DNA of 8,322 nt from Paracoccaceae bacterium (GTDB lineage: Bacteria > Pseudomonadota > Alphaproteobacteria > Rhodobacterales > Rhodobacteraceae). The stretch lies in contig NVXA01000001.1 in the NCBI GenBank assembly GCA_002746395.1, positions 242,512 through 250,833 on the forward strand. The letters are read 5' to 3'. A model generated the notes under the pieces. The model ran no database searches and had not been told where the DNA came from. It was given only the letters and a program-made list of their open reading frames with translations. A program made the translations under genes and the position numbers. Shown piece after piece: positions 1 to 6,302 of the stretch (position 1 is the stretch's first letter; each line of letters opens with the position of its first letter).

Positions 1-962
1 GGGATGGAAAACAAGCGGCAAAGCAATCCGGTTATCAGTGCCTTGCCCAGAATAACCGCAACAGTCAGCAGCAGGATTAATCCGGCGTTTTGGAATATGA
101 ACGAAACGTCAATGCTCATACCGATGGTCATGAAAAACAGGCCGAGCAGCAGGCCGCGGAACGGTTTAACATCCGCCTCGATCTGGTGGCGGTATTCTGT
201 TTCGCCCAGCAGCAGCCCCGCCAAAAACGCCCCGAGCGCCATGGATAGCCCCGTTAACGATAAAACCCAGCCCATGCCAAGCACCGAAAGCAGCGTCATT
301 GCGACGAACAATTCGGAACTGCGCGCCGCTGCAATCTGGCGGAACACGGGCTTGAACAGCTTTCGTCCTACCCAAATCGTAACGACAAGCGCGACGCCTG
401 CTTGCACCATTGAAAGGCCGAACGCGACGAAGAAGGATGTGCCTTCTTGTGACAGGGTCGTGACCATGATCAGCAACGGCACCACGGCGAGGTCTTGCAG
501 CAATAGAATGGCGAAGGTGGCATAGCCGAAATTGGTTGCCCGTTCGCCCCGATCAATAAGCAGTTGTAAAACGAACGCGGTCGAGGATAGCGCCAAAGCA
601 CCGGCGATAATAACGGCGGCTTTGGCCTCGATACCCAGCGCGATGGCGATGGTGGTGATAACCGCGCCTGTGACAAGGACTTGCAGAAGGCCCAAGCCGA
701 ACACGTATTTGCGCATGGTGTACAGGCGTTCGAGGGATAGCTCCAACCCGATCATAAACAACAAAAAGACGACACCGAATTCGGCGAGGGTGTGGGCGCT
801 GTCCGTGTCCCCGATCAGGGAAAACCCGTGCGGGCCGATAATCATACCTGCGGCAAGGTATCCCAATATGGCGCTGGTTTTAAGGCGGCGAAAAACCGGA
901 ACGATGACCACGGCCGCCAGCAGAAAAATCAACACATCAACAAGCAGTGACGGTGTGTGCAA
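1..962 (-). CDS. KefB/KefC-type cation:proton antiporter (CPA2), partial, N-terminal part
   Basis: This is an inner-membrane antiporter of the Na+/H+ exchanger (CPA2) family, expected to exchange K+ or Na+ for H+. The minus-strand frame is open from position 962 to the left edge, giving 320 codons. Visible motifs are GYLAAGMIIGPHG (residues 34-46), FLLFMIGLELS (about 72-82), the SSTAFVLQ segment (126-133), LLLQDLAVVPLL (153-164, with Asp157 in the place of the conserved transport-core Asp) and a long block at 244-282 (GAFLAGLLLGETEYRH, then PFRGLLLGLFF and GMSID) that closely matches the KefC core. Roughly nine or ten hydrophobic segments are present. The remaining helices and any RCK/TrkA-N nucleotide-binding domain lie outside the window, so KefB/KefC-like with an RCK tail cannot be told from a simple exchanger. 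The start is probably TTG at 962-960: no in-frame ATG precedes the first helix, and GAGG lies 6 bases upstream. It is divergent from the MFS gene. Confidence 0.9.
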   Translation of the reverse strand, partial: MHTPSLLVDVLIFLLAAVVIVPVFRRLKTSAILGYLAAGMIIGPHGFSLIGDTDSAHTLAEFGVVFLLFMIGLELSLERLYTMRKYVFGLGLLQVLVTGAVITTIAIALGIEAKAAVIIAGALALSSTAFVLQLLIDRGERATNFGYATFAILLLQDLAVVPLLIMVTTLSQEGTSFFVAFGLSMVQAGVALVVTIWVGRKLFKPVFRQIAAARSSELFVAMTLLSVLGMGWVLSLTGLSMALGAFLAGLLLGETEYRHQIEADVKPFRGLLLGLFFMTIGMSIDVSFIFQNAGLILLLTVAVILGKALITGLLCRLFSI

Positions 963-968
963 CGGGGG

Positions 969-972
969 CCTC
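969..972 (-). promoter_or_regulatory. Ribosome binding site supporting a TTG start
   Basis: On the minus strand GAGG is followed by six bases and then TTG CAC ACA, which opens the antiporter frame just before its first membrane helix. The upstream in-frame codons back to about 1012 contain no stop and no ATG. The nearby ATG (minus strand, at 988-986) is out of frame. This supports TTG as the start but does not prove it. Confidence 0.5.
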
Positions 973-1064
973 GTTTCTTTGAAATCATAAGGGGCGCGTA
1001 TATGTAGCTTTAAAACGGGGGCTTCGGTTAAACAAGTTTAATAACGGCAATGGCGCTGGCCAAA

Positions 1065-1077
1065 CCCGTTAAACGGG
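1065..1077. repeat. Perfect 13-base palindrome upstream of the MFS gene (candidate operator)
   Basis: CCCGTT and AACGGG flank a single central A, forming a perfect inverted repeat that ends 14 bases before the MFS start codon and just upstream of its ribosome binding site. It could be a repressor operator or a small mRNA hairpin affecting initiation. No run of T follows, so it is not an intrinsic terminator. The repeat itself is certain; its function is inference. Confidence 0.4.
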
Positions 1078-1091
1078 CATAGGGATAGGGC

Positions 1092-2285
1092 ATGAACCTG
1101 TCAGCCCTGCAATCCCCTCAGTATCGCCTATATATGATTGGCAATGTTTTTGGCATGAATGCCAACTGGATTATGCGGCTGGTTATTGGCTGGCTGGCGT
1201 GGGATTTAACCAAATCGGCCAGTTTCGTGGGGCTTGTCAGCTTTCTGGCTTATGCGCCGGTGTTACTGGGCGGGCCGTTCTTTGGCGTGATTGCCGATCG
1301 GGTTGAATTGAAAACCGCGATACTGACGGTGCAGTTCACCGTCGCCGCGCTGGCCATTCTGATGTTAAGTGTGGTTGCAGCAGACGCAATGAACCCGATG
1401 TTTTTGGCGATTTACGCGCTGACACTTGGCACGGCCTTTTCCGCCTATCAACCTATCCGTCTGACCTTGGGGCCACGATTGGTTCGGGCTGAACGGGTTT
1501 CTTCGGTCGTTAGTATCGGGGCGTTGAATTTTAATATTAGCCGTTTAACCGGCCCCGCGATTGCCGGAATGTTGATCGCGAGCTTTGGTGTCACCAAGAC
1601 CTTGATGGTGGCTTGCATTCTGTATGTTCCGTTTCTGATAATCTTGTCGCGCCTGAAACCGCGTGACCGGAACGTTCAGGTTGAACACCTGCCGTTCTGG
1701 CAATCCATGCGCCAAGGGTTTGTGTTTATTGCATCCGATCATCTTATTCGTGTGGCGCTGCTGACCACGGGGTTATTTTCCGTGGCCATTCGCGCCTCCA
1801 TCGAGGTTTTGCCGATCATCGCGGATGGTGTTTTTGAGCGCGGTGCGGCGGGTCTGGGTATTGTTACGGCGGCGGCGGGTGTCGGGGCGATTGCAGCCTC
1901 GGTTATTCAGGTGACGGCGGCCCCCCCTGTTAAAGGGCACATCCCCAAGCGGGCGTTGTTTGCAACCCTGATCGGGGCGGCGACGACGTTGGCGTTGGGT
2001 CTGAACGAAAGCTGGCCGGTTGCGGTGTTGCTGATCGGTTTGATCGGGTTTGCCAGCACGCTTGTCGGTATCAATTTTCAGGCAGCGGTGCAGATGCAGC
2101 TGGACGACGATATCCGTGGTCGCGTCATGAGCCTGTGGATGACCGTGGCGGTTGGTGGCACGGCGTTAGGGGCGTTGGCCGTCGGGGTGTTGATCGAATA
2201 TGTCGGGTTTACTGTCGCCCTAAGTGGGATCGGCGTGGGCAGCCTTGTGATTTTTACAGCGCTTCTGTCGCGGATCTGGCGTTAA
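1092..2285 (+). CDS. MFS transporter, MFS_3/EntS-like exporter family
   Basis: This is a 397-residue inner-membrane secondary transporter, the usual length for a 12-helix major facilitator. The N-terminus (SPQYRLYMIGN, then an NANWIMRLVIGWLAWDLTKS stretch) and the motif A loop between helices 2 and 3 (GVIADRVELK, residues 65-74, with Asp69-Arg70) are typical. The second-half segment RGRVMSLWMTVAVGGTALG (from about residue 340) is characteristic of the MFS_3 group, which includes the enterobactin exporter EntS and many proton-driven drug or siderophore exporters. The substrate is unknown: no siderophore or resistance gene lies nearby. ATG at 1092 is preceded by AGGGA (1081-1085) at 6 bases. 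It is transcribed in the same direction as the downstream importer, but the 250-base gap suggests a separate unit. Family assignment is firm; the export direction is inferred. Confidence 0.9.
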   Translation: MNLSALQSPQYRLYMIGNVFGMNANWIMRLVIGWLAWDLTKSASFVGLVSFLAYAPVLLGGPFFGVIADRVELKTAILTVQFTVAALAILMLSVVAADAMNPMFLAIYALTLGTAFSAYQPIRLTLGPRLVRAERVSSVVSIGALNFNISRLTGPAIAGMLIASFGVTKTLMVACILYVPFLIILSRLKPRDRNVQVEHLPFWQSMRQGFVFIASDHLIRVALLTTGLFSVAIRASIEVLPIIADGVFERGAAGLGIVTAAAGVGAIAASVIQVTAAPPVKGHIPKRALFATLIGAATTLALGLNESWPVAVLLIGLIGFASTLVGINFQAAVQMQLDDDIRGRVMSLWMTVAVGGTALGALAVGVLIEYVGFTVALSGIGVGSLVIFTALLSRIWR

Positions 2286-2535
2286 AGCCGAACCGAATCC
2301 CGTCATCAAACCTCAAGCTGCATTCAAAATTTGCATGGCAACCTTTCGTTAACGCGTGGTTTGGGCGCATTCTGGTACCAAAGAGAACCCGCATCGCGTG
2401 TAATGGGTCAAAAAACACCGTAAATTTGATCGTTAAGCCTTATTTAACACCTTATAGCTGTTGCATAACGGGCTTCAATGTCGTGGAATGTGCGCCGGAA
2501 TGACGAATGTCATCTGCTCAACTAGGGAGACTATT
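2286..2535 (+). other. 250-base leader upstream of the binding-protein gene
   Basis: No credible gene lies in this gap. It most likely carries the operon promoter and control sites. Features seen are an 8-base palindrome TGGTACCA (about 2380-2387), an AT-rich stretch at 2409-2457 and a short inverted repeat at 2500-2513. A weak possible promoter is TTGATC (2426-2431) with TTATAG (2452-2457), but the 20-base spacer is too long. TTGCAT (2461-2466) with TGGAAT, spacer 17, is also weak. No terminator for the MFS gene is evident after 2285. Confidence 0.5.
2500..2513. repeat. Short inverted repeat ATGAC-GAAT-GTCAT before the binding-protein gene
   Basis: A perfect 5-base inverted repeat with a 4-base loop lies 10 bases ahead of the Shine-Dalgarno sequence of the binding-protein gene. 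It could form a small 5' UTR hairpin or be half of an operator. At this length it could also be chance. Confidence 0.25.
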
Positions 2536-3726
2536 ATGAAAAAACTACTTCTCGCGACAGCGGCCTCTTCGCTGATCGCTACGTCAGCATTCGCTGGCGG
2601 CCACGAAATCAACGTCGGGATTATCCTCGGCTACACCGGCCCGATTGAATCGCTTGTTGCGGACATGGGCCCTGCTGCGGAATTCGCATTTGCCGAAGTT
2701 AACGCATCCGGCCTGCTGCTGGGTGGCAAAACACTTAACGTGATCACTGGCGATTCCACATGTATCGATTCTGCGGCGGCCACGGCTGTTGCTGAAAAAC
2801 AGATCACTGCTGACAATGTTGCCGCCATCGTGGGTGCTGACTGTTCCGGCGTAACAGGCGCGATTGTGTCAAACGTTGCAGTGCCTAACGGTGTTGTATT
2901 GATTTCGCCTTCCGCGACATCGCCTGGTCTGTCATCCATCGACGACAACGGCTTGTTCTTCCGTACAGCACCATCCGATGCCCGTCAGGGTGCGGTTATG
3001 GCTGACGTGCTGAACGACAAAGGCATTAAAGAAGTTGCTGTGACCTACACCAACAACGATTACGGTAAAGGTCTGGCCGATGCGTTTGAAGCATCCTTCA
3101 AAGCCCTTGGCGGTACGATCACTATTTCGGCTGCACACGAAGATGGTAAAGCGGATTATTCGGCTGAAGTTGGCGCACTAGCGTCCGCTGGTGGTGACAT
3201 TCTGGCCGTTCTTGGGTACGCAGACCAAGGTGGTAAAGGCATCATCCAGAGCGCGCTTGATACAGGCGCTTTCGATACATTCGTTATGGGCGATGGCATG
3301 AAATCCGATTCCCTGATCGAAGCTATCGGGCCAGACCTGAACGGTTCAATTGGTACACAGCCAGGTTCCGACAGTGACGGCACTGCAATGCTTATCGAAA
3401 TGCTAACAGGCACTGTTGGCAACCCTGGTGGCCCGTTCACAGCTGAAAGCTATGATGCGGCTGCACTAATCGCGCTGGCCATTCAGGCTGGTGGTTCTGC
3501 TGACCGCGCAAGCATCGCAGCGAACGTTATGGGCGTAGCTAACGCACCGGGCGAAGTTATTCTGCCGGGTGAATTGGCCAAAGGTCTTCAGATCCTGGCT
3601 GACGGTGGCGAAATCAACTACGAAGGTGCATCCGGCGTAGAACTGATTGGCCCGGGCGAAGCTTCCGGTTCTTACCAAGAGTACGAAATCATTGACGGCG
3701 TGTTCGAAACACAGCGCTTCCGTTAA
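2536..3726 (+). CDS. ABC importer periplasmic substrate-binding protein, LivK/LivJ-like (HAAT family)
   Basis: This is a 396-residue type I periplasmic binding protein that would deliver ligand to the LivHMGF-like importer downstream. Residues 1-20 form a Sec signal peptide (MKKLLLATAASSLIATSAFA) with an AFA cleavage site. The mature protein opens with the family strand INVGIILGYTGP (25-36). Cys76 and Cys103 are placed like the disulfide of LivJ/LivK. SPSATSP (124-130) matches the ligand-carboxylate-binding loop, and an acidic ESYDAAALIALA segment near residue 315 matches the second-lobe ligand site. ATG at 2536 is chosen because AGGGAGA (2524-2530) precedes it and the signal peptide starts there; a longer in-frame TTG start at 2461 would spoil the signal. 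Codon use differs from the neighbours: glycine is almost all GGT/GGC with only three GGG, as in highly expressed genes. The ligand (branched-chain amino acid, amide, urea or aromatic derivative) is not determined. Confidence 0.93.
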   Translation: MKKLLLATAASSLIATSAFAGGHEINVGIILGYTGPIESLVADMGPAAEFAFAEVNASGLLLGGKTLNVITGDSTCIDSAAATAVAEKQITADNVAAIVGADCSGVTGAIVSNVAVPNGVVLISPSATSPGLSSIDDNGLFFRTAPSDARQGAVMADVLNDKGIKEVAVTYTNNDYGKGLADAFEASFKALGGTITISAAHEDGKADYSAEVGALASAGGDILAVLGYADQGGKGIIQSALDTGAFDTFVMGDGMKSDSLIEAIGPDLNGSIGTQPGSDSDGTAMLIEMLTGTVGNPGGPFTAESYDAAALIALAIQAGGSADRASIAANVMGVANAPGEVILPGELAKGLQILADGGEINYEGASGVELIGPGEASGSYQEYEIIDGVFETQRFR

Positions 3727-3747
3727 TCGGTTCTTAAAATAAATCAG

Positions 3748-3777
3748 AGCAGCCCGATGTATTTCGGGCTGCTTTTT
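3748..3777 (+). terminator. Intrinsic (rho-independent) terminator after the binding-protein gene
   Basis: AGCAGCCCGA (3748-3757) and TCGGGCTGCT (3764-3773) form a perfect 10-base stem around the 6-base loop TGTATT, followed by a run of five T (3773-3777). It begins 21 bases after the binding-protein stop and ends 21 bases before the livG-like start. In this position it would end most transcripts after the binding-protein gene and allow partial read-through into the membrane and ATPase genes. Confidence 0.9.
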
Positions 3778-3784
3778 CGCATTT

Positions 3785-3789
3785 AGGGG
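3785..3789 (+). promoter_or_regulatory. Ribosome binding site deciding the livG start
   Basis: AGGGG lies 9 bases before ATG at 3799 but only 3 bases before the in-frame GTG at 3793. The ATG spacing is workable and the GTG spacing is too short, so ATG at 3799 is preferred. The protein then starts MIKVENLHMHFGG, which fits the LivG family. Confidence 0.6.
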
Positions 3790-3798
3790 TATGTGGAT

Positions 3799-4584
3799 AT
3801 GATCAAGGTTGAAAACCTGCATATGCATTTTGGCGGGATCAAAGCGGTCAACGGGACCAGCATTGAAATCGCAAAAGGCTCGATCACTGGACTGATCGGA
3901 CCAAACGGCGCTGGCAAGACTACGTTGTTTAACGTGGTTGCCGGACATTACACGCCGACGTCGGGCAAGATTTATCTGGATGGTGAGGATATCACCGGCC
4001 TAAGCCCGCACGAATTGTTTGGCAAAGGGTTACTGCGGACCTTTCAAATCGCACATGAATTTTCGACCCTGACCGTTCGAGAGAACCTGATGATGGTGCC
4101 GGGCGCGCAATCGGGTGAAACGCTGTGGAACGCTTGGTTCAAATCTGCCGAGGTCCGTGACCAAGAAGCCGAAGTTGCGCGCAAAGCCAATGAGGTTATC
4201 GAGTTTCTGGAAATCAGCCACGTGGCCGATGAATTGGCGGGGAACCTGTCTGGTGGTCAGAAAAAGCTGCTTGAGTTGGGGCGCACTATGATGGTGGACG
4301 CCAAAATCGTATTTCTGGACGAGGTAGGCGCAGGCGTTAACCGCACGTTGCTTAATACCATTGGCGATGCGATTTTGCGCTTAAATCAGGAGCGCGGCTA
4401 TACGTTTTGCATGATCGAACACGACATGGATTTCATCGGGCGCTTATGTGACCCCGTCATCTGCATGGCCGAGGGGCAAGTGTTGGCCCAAGGCACGGTC
4501 GACGAGGTCAAAAACAACGAGGCCGTGATCGAGGCGTATCTTGGCACTGGTTTGAAAAACAAAACCGTGGGGGCAAAAACATGA
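3799..4584 (+). CDS. livG: ABC transporter ATP-binding protein, LivG-like
   Basis: This is one of two cytoplasmic ATPases that power the branched-chain amino acid-type importer. It has 261 residues, close to the usual LivG length of about 255. In order there are Walker A GPNGAGKTT (34-42), Q-loop Gln83 (RTFQIAHEF), the signature LSGGQ (150-154), Walker B IVFLDE (170-175) and the switch histidine in MIEHD (His208). The C-terminal tail (AEGQVLAQGTVDEV, then AYLGTG) is typical of LivG, as is the RTFQ block. One oddity is that Walker B is followed by VGAGVN rather than the usual PxAGLN, so the common proline is valine. An in-frame GTG two codons upstream is the alternative start. The stop overlaps the livF start as ATGA (4581-4584), indicating translational coupling. 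It follows the intrinsic terminator, so its expression probably depends on read-through or on a promoter not seen. Confidence 0.93.
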   Translation: MIKVENLHMHFGGIKAVNGTSIEIAKGSITGLIGPNGAGKTTLFNVVAGHYTPTSGKIYLDGEDITGLSPHELFGKGLLRTFQIAHEFSTLTVRENLMMVPGAQSGETLWNAWFKSAEVRDQEAEVARKANEVIEFLEISHVADELAGNLSGGQKKLLELGRTMMVDAKIVFLDEVGAGVNRTLLNTIGDAILRLNQERGYTFCMIEHDMDFIGRLCDPVICMAEGQVLAQGTVDEVKNNEAVIEAYLGTGLKNKTVGAKT

Positions 4585-5285
4585 GCTTTCTGAGCGGTGA
4601 AAATATGACCGGCGGGTACGGTGGCGCAGATATTCTGCACGACTGCACTATCGCCGTGGATAAGGGGCAGATCGCCGTGATTGTTGGCCCGAACGGGGCT
4701 GGTAAATCGACCGCGATGAAGGCCGTTTTCGGGATGCTTAAAATCCACACCGGCCGCGTGATACTGGATGGAACGGACATTTCAGGTCTTTCCCCGCAAG
4801 ACCGCGTCAAGGCGGGTATGGGGTTTGTGCCGCAAAACAATAACGTATTCACAAGCATGACCGTGCAGGAAAACCTCGAGATGGGGGCTTATATCCGCAA
4901 GGATGATTTCGGCGATACGATGCATCAGGTGTTTGACCTGTTCCCGATCCTGAAGGAAAAACGCCACCAGCACGCAGGGGAATTATCGGGGGGGCAGCGA
5001 CAGCAAGTCGCCGTTGGCCGTGCGCTGATGACCCAGCCAAAGGTTTTGATGCTGGACGAACCCACCGCTGGCGTTTCGCCCATCGTGATGGATGAACTTT
5101 TTGACCGCATTATCGAGGTCGCCCGCACCGGCATCGCCATTCTGATGGTCGAACAAAACGCCCGCCAAGCGCTGAACATCGCCGACAAGGGCTATGTGCT
5201 GGTGCAAGGCCGCAACCGTTTCACAGACACCGGCGAGGCGCTTTTGGCGAACCCCGAAGTCCGCAAATCTTTCTTGGGGGGTTAA
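4581..5285 (+). CDS. livF: ABC transporter ATP-binding protein, LivF-like
   Basis: This is the second cytoplasmic ATPase of the importer, expected to pair with the LivG-like subunit. It has 234 residues, typical for LivF. Motifs are Walker A GPNGAGKST (36-44), Q-loop Gln85 in GFVPQNNNVF, the signature LSGGQRQQ (135-142) and Walker B VLMLDEP (155-161) followed by TAGVSP. The switch region reads MVEQNARQAL, with Gln where most ABC ATPases have His; this is normal for LivF proteins. The tail GYVLVQGRNRFTDTGEALL is also characteristic of the family. The start overlaps the livG stop by four bases, and the stop lies three bases before the livH start, so all these genes are probably co-transcribed and co-translated. 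Confidence 0.94.
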   Translation: MSFLSGENMTGGYGGADILHDCTIAVDKGQIAVIVGPNGAGKSTAMKAVFGMLKIHTGRVILDGTDISGLSPQDRVKAGMGFVPQNNNVFTSMTVQENLEMGAYIRKDDFGDTMHQVFDLFPILKEKRHQHAGELSGGQRQQVAVGRALMTQPKVLMLDEPTAGVSPIVMDELFDRIIEVARTGIAILMVEQNARQALNIADKGYVLVQGRNRFTDTGEALLANPEVRKSFLGG

Positions 5286-5288
5286 GGG

Positions 5289-6302
5289 ATGACTGATATT
5301 CTTAACGCACTGATCCTTTTCGCCAACTTCGTTTTGGTGCCTGCCACGGCCTACGGCGCACAGCTTGCGCTTGGGGCGCTGGGGGTTACGCTGGTTTTTG
5401 GCATCCTGCGGTTCTCCAATTTCGCGCATGGGGACACCATGGCCTTTGGCACGATGGTGGTTATTCTGGTGACGTGGTGGTTCCAGTCGATGGGGGTTTC
5501 GATCCATCCGCTACCTACCGCTTTGCTGGCTCTGCCATTCGGCATTCTGGCCACGGTGGGTATGCTATTGGCGACCGACAGGTTGGTCTACAAGTTCTAT
5601 CGCAAGGAAAAATCTCCACCGATTGTGTTCGTTATGGCCTCCGTCGGGGTGATGTTTGTAATGAACGGCATCGTGCGGTTTATCATCGGACCAAACGATC
5701 AGCGCTTTGCTGATGGCGAACGGTTTATTATCAAGGCCCGTGATTTCAAGGCGACCACCGGTATGGCAGAGGGGTTAACGATCAAGGTTTCCCAAGCTTT
5801 AACGCTGGGCATTGCCGTGATCGTGGTGATCGCGCTGTTCTGGTTCTTGCAACGCACGCGCACCGGCAAAGCGATGCGGGCGTTTTCCGATAACGAGGAT
5901 TTGGCGTTGTTGTCAGGGATTTCGCCTGAACGCGTGGTGATGATCACGTGGATTATCGCCGCCGCGCTGGCAACGATTGCAGGTACGCTTTACGGGTTGG
6001 ACAAAAGCTTCAAACCATTCACCTATTTCCAACTGCTGCTGCCGATCTTCGCTGCGGCAATCGTCGGGGGTATCGGTAACCCGCTGGGCGCAATCGCTGG
6101 CGGGTTCGTTGTGGCGTTTTCCGAGGTCACGATCACCTATGCCTACAAAAAATTCCTGCGCTACCTGTTACCCGAAAATCTGGAACCGGACAGCTTGGTG
6201 CAGCTTCTTTCAACCGATTATAAATTCGCAGTATCGTTTGTGATCCTCGTGCTGGTGTTGCTGATAAGGCCGACGGGTATATTCAAGGGGAAAGTGCTAT
6301 GA
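5289..6302 (+). CDS. livH: ABC transporter permease, LivH-like
   Basis: This is one of the two inner-membrane channel subunits of the importer. It has 337 residues, longer than the roughly 290-310 usual for LivH. Family marks are LRFSNFAHGD near the N-terminus (40-49, matching the NFAHGE motif of LivH), a cytoplasmic coupling loop RTGKAMRAFSDN around 191-202 that contacts the ATPases, the block IVGGIGNPLGAIAGG (258-272) and the closing RPTGIFKG (327-334). About eight hydrophobic segments are visible. The loop between Glu279 and Tyr311 (YAYKKFLRYLLPENLEPDS and beyond) is about 20 residues longer than in typical LivH, and lies before the final helix. It starts 3 bases after livF, with GGG immediately before ATG and AG-rich sequence in the end of livF. 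It overlaps the livM start as ATGA (6299-6302). Confidence 0.93.
   Translation: MTDILNALILFANFVLVPATAYGAQLALGALGVTLVFGILRFSNFAHGDTMAFGTMVVILVTWWFQSMGVSIHPLPTALLALPFGILATVGMLLATDRLVYKFYRKEKSPPIVFVMASVGVMFVMNGIVRFIIGPNDQRFADGERFIIKARDFKATTGMAEGLTIKVSQALTLGIAVIVVIALFWFLQRTRTGKAMRAFSDNEDLALLSGISPERVVMITWIIAAALATIAGTLYGLDKSFKPFTYFQLLLPIFAAAIVGGIGNPLGAIAGGFVVAFSEVTITYAYKKFLRYLLPENLEPDSLVQLLSTDYKFAVSFVILVLVLLIRPTGIFKGKVL

Larger units (their letters stand above)
963..1091. other. Divergent intergenic region between antiporter and MFS genes
   Basis: This 129-base gap must hold the promoters for both divergent genes. It is AT-rich in the middle (around 1008-1043) and contains a perfect 13-base palindrome near the MFS start. 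I could not find a convincing -35/-10 pair with standard spacing on either strand. TTTAAT at 1037-1042 is a possible -10 for the MFS gene but lacks a good -35 partner. Confidence 0.5.

Noticed and set aside
4..990. Two long plus-strand open frames (4-525 and 532-990)
   Set aside because: They are antisense to a minus-strand frame that gives a continuous, clearly recognisable CPA2 antiporter. Their own translations are Ser/Arg/Pro/Thr-rich with no family features.
2380..2387. 8-base palindrome TGGTACCA in the leader
   Set aside because: It is too short and isolated to call an operator; a palindrome of this size is common by chance.
2135..2503. Plus-strand open frame overlapping the end of the MFS gene and the leader
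   Set aside because: Most of it is out of frame inside the MFS gene, the rest has no recognisable protein character, and no ribosome binding site is evident.
2461..2535. In-frame N-terminal extension of the binding protein from TTG at 2461
   Set aside because: It would place 25 polar and Cys-containing residues ahead of a perfect Sec signal peptide. The ATG at 2536 has a strong Shine-Dalgarno sequence.
3466..3948. 160-codon minus-strand open frame spanning the binding-protein end, the terminator and the livG start
   Set aside because: It is antisense to two well-supported genes and to a terminator hairpin, and its translation has no recognisable domain.
5136..5175. Gln instead of the switch His in LivF
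   Set aside because: VEQN at this position is normal for LivF proteins, so it is not a defect.
4983..5507. 174-codon minus-strand open frame across livF and livH
   Set aside because: It is a shadow of two clear ABC transporter genes. Its His/Gln/Arg-rich translation is typical of the antisense of such genes.
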